Positions 1 through 12,083 of a stretch of 64,000 bases of DNA are shown piece by piece. Under the pieces are notes generated by a model. The model saw only the letters and a program-made list of their open reading frames with translations, had not been told where the DNA came from and searched no databases. Origin of the DNA: Eublepharis macularius (Eukaryota; Chordata; Lepidosauria; Squamata; Eublepharidae). The stretch is from contig NC_072806.1 of NCBI RefSeq assembly GCF_028583425.1, positions 32,224,001-32,288,000 of the forward strand, read 5' to 3'. Numbering within the stretch: position 1 is the stretch's first letter; every line of letters starts with the position of its first letter. The position numbers and the translations under genes are program-made.

Positions 1-699
1 AGTTCGGCTGCAGTAATTTATAGTGACTTCAGTATCCAGTTGAGAGGTAGTCAGTCATAGAAGCTGCTGTGGCTGCTAACAATTGGCTTTTAGCTAGTTT
101 GAAGAGACAGTCCTCAAATCAGCCTAGGAACCGGTCGCTAGAGTGTCGGGAAAGGAAGCACAGTGGCCTGCTTCCAGGACATGCCAAGTGTTTTCCTCCC
201 ATGTAAAATTTCCCAATGACATAGCTAGTCCAGGGCTTTGTTGCCAATCTGTTGGGCCAGGTGGTTTATTTTCTCAGCTAGGAGCTATAAAACAAAATCA
301 AAATTCATGCCCTGCTGGACAGATGCACGAGGGAGCGAGTGGTCTTTATTGGACAGCATTGCATGGAGACCAGATTCGAATCCCTGCTCAACCATAACAC
401 TTACTGGGTGATCTTGGCTGAATTGTAGTCTCCAAGCCTAACTGGCTTCACAGTGCTCTTGTAGGAATGAGAGGGGGGGGAAATCAATTACCAGGTAGAG
501 ATCCGTCTGAGAATGGAAAGATAAAGAGGGGAACTTTCAATGGGTGTTTTAAACGGCAAACAGAATACTGTTTGGAGGAGACAAAGGAATGTAGACTTCA
601 GTTGTCCAGCTGTGTTGGGAGGATCTTCATACTGTTTGGAATGTGAAAATTTTAACATATTACCTCCTCTTCTTCTCCCCCTCAATCACCTCCTTTCAG
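1..699 (+). other. SMG8: SMG8 intron, 3' part
   Basis: This stretch ends in a pyrimidine-rich tract and AG at 698-699, directly before the SMG8 coding exon, so it is read as intron. The only internal feature I can name is a MIR-like segment around 320-450. Short open frames here have no family resemblance and are treated as chance. Earlier SMG8 exons must lie upstream of the window. Confidence 0.75.
320..450 (+). repeat. MIR/CORE-SINE-like fragment
   Basis: The segment contains a box-B-like 'gattcgaatccc' followed by 'tactgggtgatcttggc', which resembles the core of MIR/CORE-SINE elements. It is short and diverged, and its ends cannot be placed exactly. Confidence 0.4.
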
Positions 700-1575
700 T
701 TACTGGAAGAGAAATGTTGCGGGAAACTGGATCATATCAACTTCCCCATATTTCAGCCAAGTACACCAGACCCGGCACCTGCCAAGAACGAATCATCGGC
801 CAGCCCTGTGGAAGGAGAAGTGGAAAAACTGAAGGAGAAGGAGCCACAAACTCAGGGTGAAAGCACCAGCTTGAGTTTAGCTCTCAGCTTGGGTCAGTCC
901 ACGGACAGTTTGGGTACCTACCCTGCAGATCCACAAGGTGGAGGGGACAACACAGAGGCTCACGGGCAGGCCGCAGAATCCAAAGGGGAAAAGAGGCCCA
1001 GCTTGGTAGACCGTCAGGCGTCTACAGTTGAGTATCTCCCTGGTATGCTCCATTCCAATTGTCCTAAGGGTCTTCTGCCCAAATTTTCCAGCTGGTCGCT
1101 GGTGAAACTCGGCCCTGCCAAGGCTTACAACTTCCACACTGGCTTAGATCAACAGGGCTTCATCCTGGGAACAAACTACTTAATGCCTTGGGACATTGTG
1201 ATCCGAACAAGGACTGAAGAGGAAGGAGACCTGGATACTAATTCCTGGCCGGCTCCTAACAAAGCCATTCCTGGGAAGAGAAGCGCCGTCGTCATGGGAA
1301 GAGGAAGGCGTCGGGATGATGTGGCCCGTGCCTTTGTGGGGTTTGAGTATGAAGACGCTCGCGGCCGAAGGTTCATGTGTTCCGGGCCGGAGAAAGTCAT
1401 GAAGGTGATGGGAGGGGGACCGAAAGAATCGGCTATCAAAGCTCTCAACTCGGATATGCCTTTGTACATCTTGTCATCCAATCCAGGGCGAGGACTGAAA
1501 CCACACTATGCTCAGCTGATGAGACTTTTTGTTGTAGTTCCCGATGCTCCACTCCAGATAATACTGAGCCCCCAG
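700..1575 (+). CDS. SMG8: SMG8, penultimate coding exon (partial gene)
   Basis: This exon encodes 292 residues of the C-terminal half of SMG8, a subunit that with SMG9 binds and restrains the SMG1 kinase that phosphorylates UPF1 in nonsense-mediated mRNA decay. The frame is open from the acceptor AG at 698-699 to the donor 'gtaagg' at 1576. Recognisable SMG8 stretches include a Cys-Cys segment with LDHINFP near the start, an acidic/Gln-rich linker, 'STVEYLPGMLHSNCPKG', 'RSAVVMGRGRRRDD' and 'PHYAQLMRLFVVVPDAPLQ'. The frame continues in phase 0 into the exon at 3683. The whole protein is about 990 residues in other vertebrates, so only about the last third is in this window. The ATG at 643 lies in the intron and is not used. 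Assignment is by recognition of the family sequence. Confidence 0.95.
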
Positions 1576-2098
1576 GTAAGGTATGCTATTATGGAAAGAC
1601 TATGGGCATGGGTACGCGAAAGTATGGCGTATGGCCCTAAGAGATAAAACGATCTTGTTAAAGACACTGATTTTTAGACTGTTCCATGGAAATGCTCAGG
1701 TGTTCCTGATTTCCTTGGAGAAAGGGTGGGATAAAAATATATAAGATAACAAACTGAATTGGTACACTACAGTTGCCCCAGAACCTTCTCCCATGCGCTA
1801 GGATTCCACGGCAGACATGCAGGGTTTACTTCGCAAACCAGTCAGTGTGAAAAGGGATCCCTGAAGACAAACAGCTTGAAAGCCATTGGACAAAGACACC
1901 AGAATTTATTTATGTTAATTATGGTCTGCCTTTCTCACTGGGACTCAAAACAGATGACACAGAGTAAGTCAATGCAATCAACAGGATGGGACATCCAATA
2001 AACAGTGCAGTAGGAACTGTATTGTAGAAAGCTGGAACCAACCAGAAATCTGAAATCAAAACTTAGGCAAAGCATAAGTATTAACATGGGAAGTAGAC

Positions 2099-2244
<146 letters not shown>

Positions 2245-3290
2245 CACTAAGATCCAAGGTAGATTACAACAGTGCAAGTGACTGTTCCCAACGACTTACT
2301 TCTTAGCCTGGTGCGCCTGCGCCAGGAAAAAAAAGTGAGGCGGCGGCAGGCCTCTGAGGGGCTGCAGAGCTTGGCGCTCTGTGGCCCCTTAGAGGCCTGC
2401 CAGCAGGGCGGCAAAGCGCAGGGGAGCCCTTATGTGTGGACTCCCCGCTGGCTCCACGGCCTCTCAGAGGCCTGCTGGCAAGGAGGCAAAGCACAGGGGA
2501 GCCACCCCCCTTTGCAGCCTTCCCACCGCTTCCACGGGGGCTTGGGAGGGGTATGCTGGTGCGGCCCTCCCATGGCCCTGCTGCTAGAGCCTGTTGTATT
2601 CATTTTTACAACGGACTCTTACTAATACAATATAATTGACAACTAGGATATTCACTGAGCAAAGTACAATAATGAACAACAGTTAGGACATTCAGTGAAA
2701 CAGATACAATAGGGAATGGTGGCAGTAAGTTTTTAAAACAAGTATAAAGCCAAGCATAGAGATGAAATCTATCTGAAACAAAGCATAATTCATTTCCATG
2801 GCATGTTTCGCAGTGTGGAAACTCGCTAATAGGTGCATATCTGCATCAGCCCTCCTGAATAATTTAGTTTTGCGTAATTTGCAGAAAGCCAGGAGAGTGG
2901 GGGCTTTTCTGACCACTTCAGACCTGGTGGGGGCTTCCATAGAGAAAGTACATATGCTTTTGCCCAGCTTTAGGGTACTACCTTCAGAAGACGCTGTTCA
3001 AGTGAGCAAGGCTGCCATGGCGGAATATAGGGGGGGGGGAGGTGGTCGCACAGATACGAGGAACCAAGGCTAGGAAGGGCTTTGAATGTGACAGTCGTGA
3101 CCTTGAATTGTGCCAGGGGGAAGCCAGTGAAGTGACTGCAGGATGGAAGTGATATGAATGCTCCGTCCAGCTTCTGAAAGTAAATGAGCTGTAGGGTTCT
3201 GCACCAACTGAAATCTTTGAGTTAACTTTGACGGGAGACCATTGTAGAGTGCATTACAGTAGTCTAGTCTCGACATTACTGTGCCATGGA
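2245..3290 (-). mobile_element. L2-type LINE, 3' part, antisense
   Basis: The minus strand at 3070-3276 encodes 'SRLDYCNALYNGLPSKL' and 'QLVQNPTAHLL', typical of the C-terminal part of L2-clade reverse transcriptase ORFs. The sequence from 2250 to 3290 also aligns by eye with 62970-63770, for example 'tagagatgaaatct' and 'ggtgcatatctgcatcag', so two copies of one family are present. The copy is 5'-truncated and decayed. A GC-rich block near 2290-2610 interrupts it. Confidence 0.75.
2290..2610. repeat. GC-rich insert with internal duplication inside the LINE
   Basis: This block is absent from the sister LINE copy at 62980-63060, where the flanking text is continuous. It is much more GC-rich than its surroundings and holds two similar units at roughly 2390-2430 and 2468-2506 (gaggcctg-ccagcaggg and gaggcctg-ctggcaagg, each followed by aaagc-cagggga). 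I do not recognise the family. Confidence 0.5.
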
Positions 3291-3324
3291 TCTAGGTGGC
3301 ATAAGGCAGCTTCTTGTTTTTAGG

Positions 3325-3560
3325 TGATGGTAACAACAACATTCAATTTATATACCACCCTTCAGGACAACTTAACATCCATTTAGAGCGGTTTACAAAG
3401 TCTATTATTATTATTCAGTGGGTGGGGCTGAGAGAGCTCCGAGAAGCTGTGATTGACCTAAAGTCACCCAGCTGGCTTCAAGTGAAGGAGCGGGGAATCA
3501 TACCCAGTTCTCCGGATTAGAGTCCAGCTGCTCTTAACCACTACACCAAACTGACTCAGT
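3325..3560 (-). mobile_element. tRNA-headed MIR/L2-tailed SINE, antisense
   Basis: Read on the minus strand the element begins with a tRNA-like head: box A 'tggtgtagtgg' and a box-B-like 'gtatgattcc'. It ends with a tail of the L2 type ('accgctctaaatgg' and a GTT-rich end). It is a short non-autonomous retroelement, not a tRNA gene. Confidence 0.65.
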
Positions 3561-3682
3561 TTTTGTATGTGTAATCCTGTCTGGGGGAGGGGGGGAATTA
3601 AAATAGGTTTGTTAAATTCACCTGTTGAAGTCACTGAAACTGTTTTCTGCTTGCTTTTCTTTCCACCCTGCTCCCTTTCCAG

Positions 3683-3880
3683 GTCCAACCAGGGCCACCT
3701 CCTTGCCCTGTATTTTATCCTGAGAAGCAAGAGATAACTCTTCCTCCTGACGGACTGTGGGTCCTTCGATTTCCATACGCTTACGTTACGGAACGGGGGC
3801 CCTGCTTTCCTCCGAAAGAAAACCAGCAGTTGATGAGTTACAAGGTTGTCCGAGGAATACTAAAGGCTGTGGTACAATAG
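3683..3880 (+). CDS. SMG8: SMG8, last coding exon
   Basis: This exon encodes the final 65 residues of SMG8 and a TAG stop at 3878-3880. It follows an AG acceptor at 3681-3682 and joins the previous exon in phase 0. The peptide contains 'PGPPPCPVFYPEKQEITLPP' and then 'FPYAYVTERGPCFPPKE', a strongly conserved SMG8 C-terminus. Nothing suggests truncation. Confidence 0.96.
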   Translation, partial: VQPGPPPCPVFYPEKQEITLPPDGLWVLRFPYAYVTERGPCFPPKENQQLMSYKVVRGILKAVVQ

Positions 3881-4315
3881 GAGTTCTTGGACCTCAAACA
3901 TTGGAAGTTATTTTTTTTTCTCCTTCCCCTCAGCATTGCCCTGAAATGTATGATGGATTTTGATTACTAACTGCTGGGATTTTGAAAGTAATCATTGCTC
4001 TGATTTAGTGAAACCAATGTACGTGAAGGTCCCAATTTTGAAATGATGTTATATGTGCCAAAACATGCTGAGAGTGGTAGGTAGAGTAATACTGAAGGCA
4101 GATTCTGGCTTTTAAAAAAATATCTGTGGATCAAAATGAAGGGGAGATCAGGGAAAGAAACCATGAGGGGTTGCTCTGCTGCAAACCCATAACAATCCCA
4201 TATTGTGTGTGTTTATATGAGGAAAGAGAGATGATTTGTATAACAGCTACACAACACAGCATTCATGTAAGTTCTGAAACCTTGCAGAATGGTGAGCAAA
4301 AGTCATTTATGTGTA

Positions 4316-4321
4316 AATAAA
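4316..4321 (+). terminator. SMG8: Candidate SMG8 polyadenylation signal
   Basis: An AATAAA hexamer lies 436 bases after the SMG8 stop, before the first downstream LINE. The distance is reasonable for a 3' UTR. Actual use is not shown by the sequence. Confidence 0.5.
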
Positions 4322-4639
4322 TGACCGATGGAATAGAGAGCCTTGAAATTATTTATTTAAACATGATGGTTTCTGCACTGTTAGTTTTTCAAACTGAGCC
4401 CTGGACACCAAGTTATTAATTCTATATGCGCTGAAGGTGAAGGAAATCCTCAGGAAATGTGGCATTTTACGTTTTATTCACTAGGAATTTTTAACTTGCT
4501 CTTTTCCAGTTACAAATTCAAGATGGCATATAAAGGCAAGAGAAGATTTGTAAAGACTTTAAAACTTTTCAAAATTTCTCTTGCCAAAAAAAGTAATACA
4601 AATACATTATGTGGTGTAAAAACTATAAGTAGTGCCCTC

Positions 4640-6790
4640 TTAGTTTATTTTATTTATTTTATTTTATTTATATCATATTTGTATTCCGCCTTCCCCGCGA
4701 GCAGGCTTAGGGCGGATAACAACATTAAGAACGTTTAAAACATTTCATATTAAAACATTTAAAAACATCATACAAAAATACCATACAAAAATAGCAGCAC
4801 TCTTTTTCCTGATAGCAGAAATACAATTAATAACAAATAATACAACAGTACAACTGAATATAGCAGCAGCTTAAGGACAGAGGTGGGCAGCTTTCACAGG
4901 GAGGGGGGTAGATGTTGTATCCTCCAGCCAGTGGAGGCCTGGCCTCAGCCATAAGCCTGGCAGAACAACTCTGTCTTACAGGCCCGGCAGAAAGATGATA
5001 GATCCTGCCGGGCCCTGGTCTCGGTAGACAGAGCGTTCCACCAGGTAGGTGCCAGGACTGAGAAAGCCCTGGCTCTAGTCAAGGCCAGGCGGGCCTCCTT
5101 GGAGCCAGGAACTGCTAACAATTGCTTTCCTCCCGATCGGAGGGTCCTCTGGGGAATATATGGGGAGAGAGGGTCCTTCAGGTACGCTGGCCCCAGTCTG
5201 CACAGGGCCTTATAGGTCAGTACCAAGACCAAGTTAAATCTAAACAAAGAAAAAGAAGGTGATGAGTGATCTTAAAGGGGACAGATCTATGGGGCCACCA
5301 CCAAGAAGGCCCTAGCTTCATTTCCACTTGCTTAAATTCAGAAGATGGAGGCACCCAGAGAGGGGCCTCTGCATACCATCGTAATGGAAGGACAGTTTTG
5401 TACAGGAGTAAGCAGTCCTTCAGCTACTATAGACCCAGATTGTGTAGGACTTTAAAGGTCAAAACCAACACTTTGCTGTGTCTCCAGAAATAAACCAGTA
5501 ACTATGCAGCCCTTTTAACACAAGGATGATGATGTCACTATGGCATGCTCCATCAGTGCTCTTGACACAGTATTTTGGACCAGCTGTAGTTTTCAAGAGA
5601 TATCAAAAGGCAACTGCACGTCGAGCACGTTACAGTAATCAGAGCATGGGCAACTGTAGCCAGCTCACGGTTTGTCAAAGAGGGTGCAGCTGGCCTGCCT
5701 GCCAAATTTAGAAAGAAGTACTTCAAGCCACAGATGTCAGCTGGTTATGACATAAGACAATATCCAGAAGCAACCCAAGCTTTGAGCCTCCTGCTTTAAA
5801 GGGGAGTGTCACCTGGTTCCAGAATTGTTGATAGATCATCATCATGGTTTGAACCCCTGACTGACAGCATTTCTGTCTTGTCTGGATTAATCTTCAGTTT
5901 ATTCACTCTCATCCAGCCCATCTTGTTCCACCTAAAGCTGTTCAGCACACCCATTCCTCTGTCTGACTCAGATAAAAGGAGGAATAAATAGAACTGGGTG
6001 TAATTAGTATGCTAATGATGTCTTGCTCTAGAGTCTGAGGGCCAAACTACAAGTGACGAATCACACAGGTTGGACACTTGTCAGCTTCCCTCAAGTTTTG
6101 ATGGGAAATGTAGGCAGCTTGGTGGAATGTTGGACAAGTGACAGTTGAAAAGTCCATTGGACAGCAGTCAGAGAGCCAAGCTGCAAGACCAGGATTCCTA
6201 CATTTCCCATCAAAACTTGAGGGAAGCTGACAAGTGTCCAACCTGTGTCATTCGTCACTTGTAGCTTGGCCCTCAGACAACTTTATCCAACGGTGTATGT
6301 TTTAAAACACGAGGAAAACCTGTCGCTCAACAGAGTCCCATAACTCAACTAGTAGGGTACAGAGCTATGGTCTCTTGAGGACTACGTGAAACCTGACTTC
6401 AAAGTAAGAGTGTCCTTAGCTTTCAAAAACTGACAGGCAGTCCAAAAGGATATTATGGTCAATATTATCAAAAGCTGATGATGGATCCAAGAGAAACAAC
6501 AGAGTGTAGCAATTCCGTTTTTCTCTCCTAGTATAGATTGTCCATTAGAACTATCCGAGGGGGTTCAATGTTGAATCAGGGCCCGAAGCCCACCTGAAAT
6601 GGGTTTATTTTCAGTCAAAGATACCTGGAGTTTCACCACCACCATTTTCTCTTGCGCACCTGGCCAAGGTGCCACATAGCAGGCACAACTTAAGAGATCC
6701 AGAGAGAGTTTGTTTCCCCCCAGAAATGGTCTCATAACCACTTCCTTCAAATAATTAGGGCCACATTCTCAAGAAATTTTCAGCCTTCTG
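4640..6790 (-). mobile_element. Long L2-type LINE, antisense, with nested MITE
   Basis: The 3' end lies at 4640-4740 ('ttgtattccgccttccccgc', A-rich on the minus strand). Minus-strand 4945-5247 encodes 'VLTYKALCRLGPAYLKDPLS' and 'RAFSVLAPTWWNALS', a signature of the C-terminal region of L2-clade ORFs. Upstream, 5266-6030 and 6279-6790 continue with text typical of this LINE family, such as 'tctgtcttgtctggattaat' and 'gcccacctgaaatgggttta'. The MITE at 6033-6278 interrupts it. The frames are decayed. Confidence 0.65.
6033..6278. mobile_element. MITE with about 78-bp terminal inverted repeats
   Basis: The left end 'gtctgagggccaa...' and right end '...ttggccctcagac' are reverse complements, and similarity continues inward for about 78 bp with few mismatches, leaving a short central spacer. 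There is no coding capacity. It splits the antisense L2-type LINE. A convincing target-site duplication was not found, so the superfamily (hAT-like by appearance) is uncertain. Confidence 0.75.
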
Positions 6791-8810
6791 GATCCAATAA
6801 TTCACCCTCCCTCAGGTAAATACTAAAATAAACCAAGATGGCCTAGGGTAATGGGCAGGTTTGGAACAGACTTTTTCATGCTTATATTTTCTAAATAAAG
6901 AATCAAGAGAAAGGTGATCTACAACTGCTGTCAAGAGAGAATTTGACAATCTGGTGAAGAAGTTATATTGTGTGGTGTAACTATTAATATTGGGGCCCAC
7001 TTTATATTAAAAGCAATTTTATGTACAAAGTGCTTCACAAAAAAATTATACAATACAGCGCTGAGGCTTCTACCATCTTCTTACCCTGTCCTACATGAAA
7101 CAAGGTGCATATCACTTTTTAAACAGGTCTGAGCAGATGTAATGGTGACAGAAAAGTGAGTTTTTGCCTCAGTTGCTGTTACTGATTTGGCTTTAAGAAG
7201 AATGATAGCCTGTTGTAGGCCATGTATGCTCTAGCCATCATTCTGTTGCTTCATTACTCTGTATGTTCCCTGGTATATCCAGTTCCATAGAAGAATGCCT
7301 GAAGGAGATAATCATGCCAACCGCCCCAATTACTTTCCTATTTCAAAGTTCAACTGAGGTGTTGATAGAACTGCCTGCCATGTCTTCTGGTACCCGCCCC
7401 TCCCAAAGGCCACCTGGAAAAGCTGCAGGATCCAACAGCTTCTGTTCTCCCATCTCTGCAAAAGAGGGAAGTTCCCACAATACAATGCTTTACTTTTAGG
7501 CACTCAGGAGGACAAGTCAGACTGGTAAGGCTTCTTCTGCAGATCTGTTTTCGTTGCCCTGTTTAAGACGTGTGCAACTGGTAGTGATTTTCAAAATCTC
7601 TTCTCCCTTGCTTAAACTGATGGGAAGAGTAAAAACTGGCCATTAGGCCCCTTTATGTGGCTAATCTTAAAAATAAAATCTAGAAGAGCTTAATTGTGAA
7701 GTTCTAAAAATGAGATGTTTTGTAAAGTATGGCAACCAGAAAGGGCCATTTCTAGATGCCATGCTCCTATTGAAATGCTAGGAGCTTTATACAGTCATTG
7801 AAATAACAGTGCAGTGGCTGAATCCACACTTCCTTTTTGTTTCCGCGCCTTTTTTGCAACCACAGCACTGTTCAAGCAGATGCACACTTCCCATTCCGCG
7901 TGTTCCCTGCCATCGCTGCGCCACAATTGCACCTCCTTTCCGTACCACGTGATAATGGTGGAAATTTGTTTTTGCCCGGGGCTTTCATAGTGCATTTGCA
8001 CAATAAAGAAAGGTCGGTATACCACAAAACCTACTTCAGTGAGCAGTGGTTTGCGCGGGAAAAGAAACACATGATGGTTCTTTATCTTACCATCAGTTTA
8101 TTTCCGCTCTCGGCTTTGAATGGAACCTGGTTCCCCCCTAGAAATACTCTGGCTTTTCCCTGGCTCTGCCTACATAAGAGTTGGACTATCGGTATAGCAC
8201 AAAATTAACTTTTTTTTTTAAAAAAAGGAAGTGACATGCGCTGTCAACGCTGACGACGGAGGAGGGAACCGCCCACTATAACGCTTTACTCAGTGGCGTG
8301 TGGAGAACTTATTGCGCCACAAAGATGCACTGGGAGGGTGAATGTGATGATGCACAGCATGGTAGCGGAATGAACCCAACTGCCATGACTGCGCAAGATA
8401 AGTGGATGCTGAGTATGTGTGGATTTGGCCAGTGTTGGGAGTGGGAGAGGTTCTCTTACAAAATTAATCTAATGATTGCTGCTAATATGTCCTGTCAAAG
8501 TTATAGCAGCTGTTAAGTTGTTGAACTTCAGAGTGGGGCTAGAGTCCATTGCTACCAAGTAAATTCATTATCTACCTTGGAAAATTTGATCATTAATGCT
8601 GTGTGATTGGGCACAATCTGAAATTGGACAGCTTTGGGGAAAAGACATTCTATACATGCTTAGAGTGCATTTTGTTACATTTTAATGTTCATCCATGGTT
8701 TTGAGAATGAATTCCAGAGCTGAGCTGACCTCAGCCCAGTTAACCCTAGAATATAATGTAGCTTTTTTCCTGCTGGTACCTGGTTGCTGTAGTAATTCTC
8801 AATTTCATTG
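6791..8810. other. Intergenic, no gene recognised
   Basis: No coding region or RNA gene is supported here. The stretch 7810-8310 has a base composition and 'ggctgaatccacac' text that look repeat-derived, but I cannot assign a family or find clear ends. Confidence 0.5.
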
Positions 8811-9028
8811 GGAAGAGCAAGATTCCAGTAGCACCTATAAGAGTAACGACATTTGTGGTAGGGTATGAGCTTTCATGAGTCACAACTCACTTCTGAAATA
8901 TCTGAAGAAGTGAGCGGTGACTCTCAAAAGCTCATATCCTACCACAAATTTTGTCTGTCTTACAGATGCTACTGGACTCTTGCTCTTTTCTACTGCCACA
9001 GACGAACTAACCTGGCTATCCATCTTGA
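8811..9028. mobile_element. Penelope-type foldback, older copy
   Basis: The two arms, about 80 bp each, are inverted copies of the same terminal-repeat sequence: 'agtagcacctataa' and 'ggtatgagctttcatga' on the left, 'agctcatatcctaccac' and 'gctactggactcttgctc' on the right. They are only about 85% alike, so the insertion is old. The right arm extends further, ending 'ctatccatcttga'. Flanks carry a 12-bp duplication with one mismatch (tca-a/g-tttcattg at 8799-8810 and 9029-9040). The arm matches the single unit at 13137-13277. Confidence 0.7.
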
Positions 9029-9886
9029 TCAGTTTCATTGCTTACACTTGTCTTGATGCAGTCTCTATCTGAGATGTCTGCAGGCTGCATTACTCAAAAG
9101 TGATGGGAAATGCAGTCTGCCCAGGTTAAGCTGTCTGGTTATCTTAATTTGTTCTATACACATACCGGGGTTTGAACCCTAACTTGTAAAGGAATCTTTT
9201 CATCCAAATCCTTGCTCAAGCTAATTTTTTCCCTATTTCTCTGAACATGTTCTGTATGTTGACTTCTTTGTCAGGAAATAAATCAGTCAGTCTTTGCTAC
9301 ATACTTAAGAATGAAACCAGATATCTATCTCACTTTTACCCCATTTTTACTCTTCCAAGAACTCCAGATGGCATACATAGTTCTCCTGACTTTCATATCT
9401 TCACAACAGCCCTGTGAGCTAGTCACCCGGCAAATTTCATGATTGCGTGAGGACAAATGTGGTTTCTCTTTTGTTCTAGTTCCTAACCAATATGCCACAT
9501 CAGCTCTAGTTGTTTGTGACAAATAGCCTAAAAGATAATCAGTTCTTAACTCCTTTGCCTGGTCATGCTTAGTTGCTAGATACAGATGAAGAGGCAAATG
9601 GCTATTGACCTGCCTGCTGTGGTGCAATGCATTGCTGACTCCTCTCATTTAACTTGTCTTCTGTAAACTTATATTTGTTATTTTTATTGTTGGATGTGGG
9701 GTTGCATGTGAAAATTAGCACACATCTGCATTCTAAGAGATGCCTGAGAGGGCTCAGGATGTCTGTGAGACATCTCCCCCCCACCCCCCATATAGCAATA
9801 TAGTCTGTATTTGATGTGAGGCTGAAAATGTCTTTTAAGCATTGCCTCCCAACAGAGGAATGTGTTTCATATTACTGGATATTGAG

Positions 9887-10030
9887 TGATTCCGCACACG
9901 TTGGATAATGCACTTCCAATCCTCTTTATAGATCATTTAGAATGGATTTTTTTGTGTGCGGAACAAAAAATCCACCTCAAACGACTGATAAAGTGCATTG
10001 AAAGTGTATTATCCAACATGTGCTGAATCA
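9887..10030. mobile_element. Short MITE
   Basis: The left end 'tgattccgcacac-gttggataatgcactt' and right end 'aagtgtattatccaaca-tgtgctgaatca' are imperfect inverted repeats of about 33 bp. A second inner pair ('ggattttttt' and 'aaaaaatcc') makes a hairpin. There is no coding capacity. Confidence 0.6.
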
Positions 10031-11425
10031 GCCAATATCCACCATTCATTTTCTGATGTTTACCTGTAAAAATCCTTGAGTGAAAGAAATTGCCAGAGTT
10101 GCAGTTGTGGCATATGGCCTGCTAGGGGGCTCTCTCACCCTAAGTGAAATTTCTTTTTCTTAGGTACCTATTTTCCTTGCAGGATAATTTTAAACAGGGG
10201 CAAAGAACATCAGTTTCATTGAGAAAACCTTTAAGTTTGTCAGACAGTGATGCAGATTTTCTTAGTCTCTGTAGAAAAGGTTTTTTTATGAATGGGCCAT
10301 TAAAAAAATCACTGGGTGCCGCTAAAGCAATGATTGTTTAGCAGCTCTATTTAGTTCCTTGTTTATAACTTAAAGGGCCTTTTTAAAAATCTGCACAAAA
10401 TACATTAATTTGCATTTGTATTTTATTCCAGGTTATTGTATCATAGTTGGCCTTGTGTCTGTGTGTCTGTGTATCATTAATATATAGGGGGATGTTTATT
10501 CTGTTAATTTAAAAAAAATCTCTGTATGACATCCTAAAAATTGAAGTGAAAGCCATTGCAATCGAAGATTATTACACATTCCATGCACATAAAGTTGCCA
10601 ATCTTTTACCCTGTGTTAATTTGGTGTTTTGTTGAGTAAAACACCATGCATACTGCTACTCTTTTCCTCTGAGGTAGTTAATGCTGAATATATTCCTTGG
10701 ATGGGGGATGGAAAGCCAATAATTACTATATATTTGTTTGGAAATGATCCTTTCTGTGCCAGTGAGAGGATGAAAACCTAACCTAATTTTATTTAGTTGC
10801 ATAATCTAGCACAACTTTCTTTAGTTCTTTAAAGGGACGATTTCAAATGAGTTCTCTCTGATTGAGTGCCATAGCATGCAAATACCAGTTTTTAAAATTT
10901 AGAATAGTTTTTTTAAAGATAAACCTTCAAAGGGAAAGTGAGAGAAGTCAGTACTATACAAATTCTTGTAGGCGCTGCTCCTTTTAAAACAGAGTCTCCT
11001 TCTCCTGACTAGAGGGACATTCTGTACATGCTCACGGGCAAAGGCTCTTTGTGCCTGCCGAGCATCTCTCTGAGGTACCAAGATGATTTGAAAAGAGAGA
11101 GCAATCCTAAACAGGTCTACTCAGAATCCAGCTCAGGTCTAGCCAATGGGATTTCTTAGGATAGTCCTATGTGTTGCACCGCTATTTACGTGTAACACTT
11201 CCCACAAAGTGCCCTCTGACTTATGGAAGTTTCTGCTGTGCAACAAATATGCCACAGGGCTATTCCCTGCGACATGATTAATGTGCTAAATTACTCTTGT
11301 GTTGCTACTTGTGGACCGGTGCATTGAAGGCTTAGGGAAATGGGGTGTGCAATTGTGGATGCTTGTTGCCAAGAACATTTTACTATTGTGTCATAATATT
11401 CAATATGACACCGTGAGAAAAACTC

Positions 11426-11532
11426 ACCTGTATCTTTCTGTCACTGTCTTCTTCTAGCAGGTAAAGACTTTTGATGAAACACAAAAGTCTTTACCTGCTG
11501 CTGGAAGAAGACAGTGACAGAAAGATACAGGT
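11426..11532. repeat. Long near-perfect hairpin
   Basis: Arms of about 47-50 bp ('acctgtatctttctgtcac...' and '...gtgacagaaagatacaggt') flank a loop of about 8 bp, with only a small mismatch near the middle of the arms. It has no ORF and no clear duplicated flanks. It could be a small foldback transposon or a local inverted duplication. Confidence 0.7.
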
Positions 11533-11579
11533 CTGGCATTCCCCCAGTGATCCCTCCTTCCCCATATCCTAGCTTTCCC

Positions 11580-11690
11580 CCTATGGGGACCCAAAGTTCT
11601 CTATTTTATCCTCACAACAACCTTGTGAGGTAGGTTGGAGGCTAAGAGTGTGTGACCGGCAGCTTCTCTGACGGTGCAGATTCGAACCAC
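11580..11690 (+). repeat. MIR/L2-like fragment
   Basis: The text 'atcctcacaacaacc' followed by 'tgtgaggtaggt' is a widespread MIR/L2-type repeat motif. A second copy lies near 45930-45960. Ends are approximate. Confidence 0.4.
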
Positions 11691-12004
11691 CTTTTGCCAG
11701 ATCCTAACTCAATACCCAAAGACAACGCCACACTTTTCAAATGATTGTTTTCATAGATGTTCATTTTATTTGAGCTATATGTATCTCCTGGCTTTCATTC
11801 TAAGCGTTTTAATGTGATGTTGCTTGGTTGTGACAACAACAACAACAGCTGCTGTCTCCTTTGATAGCCCTGATTTGGGCTATCAAATTTTGTGAAGAAA
11901 AATGATGATTATTTAAAAGAGGCGTGAGGGAAAGGACAAGGAACCGTTAAGACAGCTTTATTTTGAAAAAAAGGGGCGGGGCGGCCCTGACACACGCAGC
12001 CCTC

Positions 12005-12012
12005 TGACGTCA
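12005..12012. promoter_or_regulatory. GDPD1: Consensus CRE
   Basis: A perfect TGACGTCA palindrome, the CREB/ATF consensus, lies 295 bases before the start codon. Confidence 0.6.
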
Positions 12013-12083
12013 CACACACACCCCAACCCCCTCCGGTGTTTCTTTCTCCCCTCAGCAGCTTTCTACGGCCGCGCGCGCTGCGG

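Noticed and set aside
643-1647. 334-residue ORF as a complete gene
   Set aside because: Its first 19 residues lie in an intron before the AG at 698-699 and its tail runs past the donor at 1576; the middle is an SMG8 exon.
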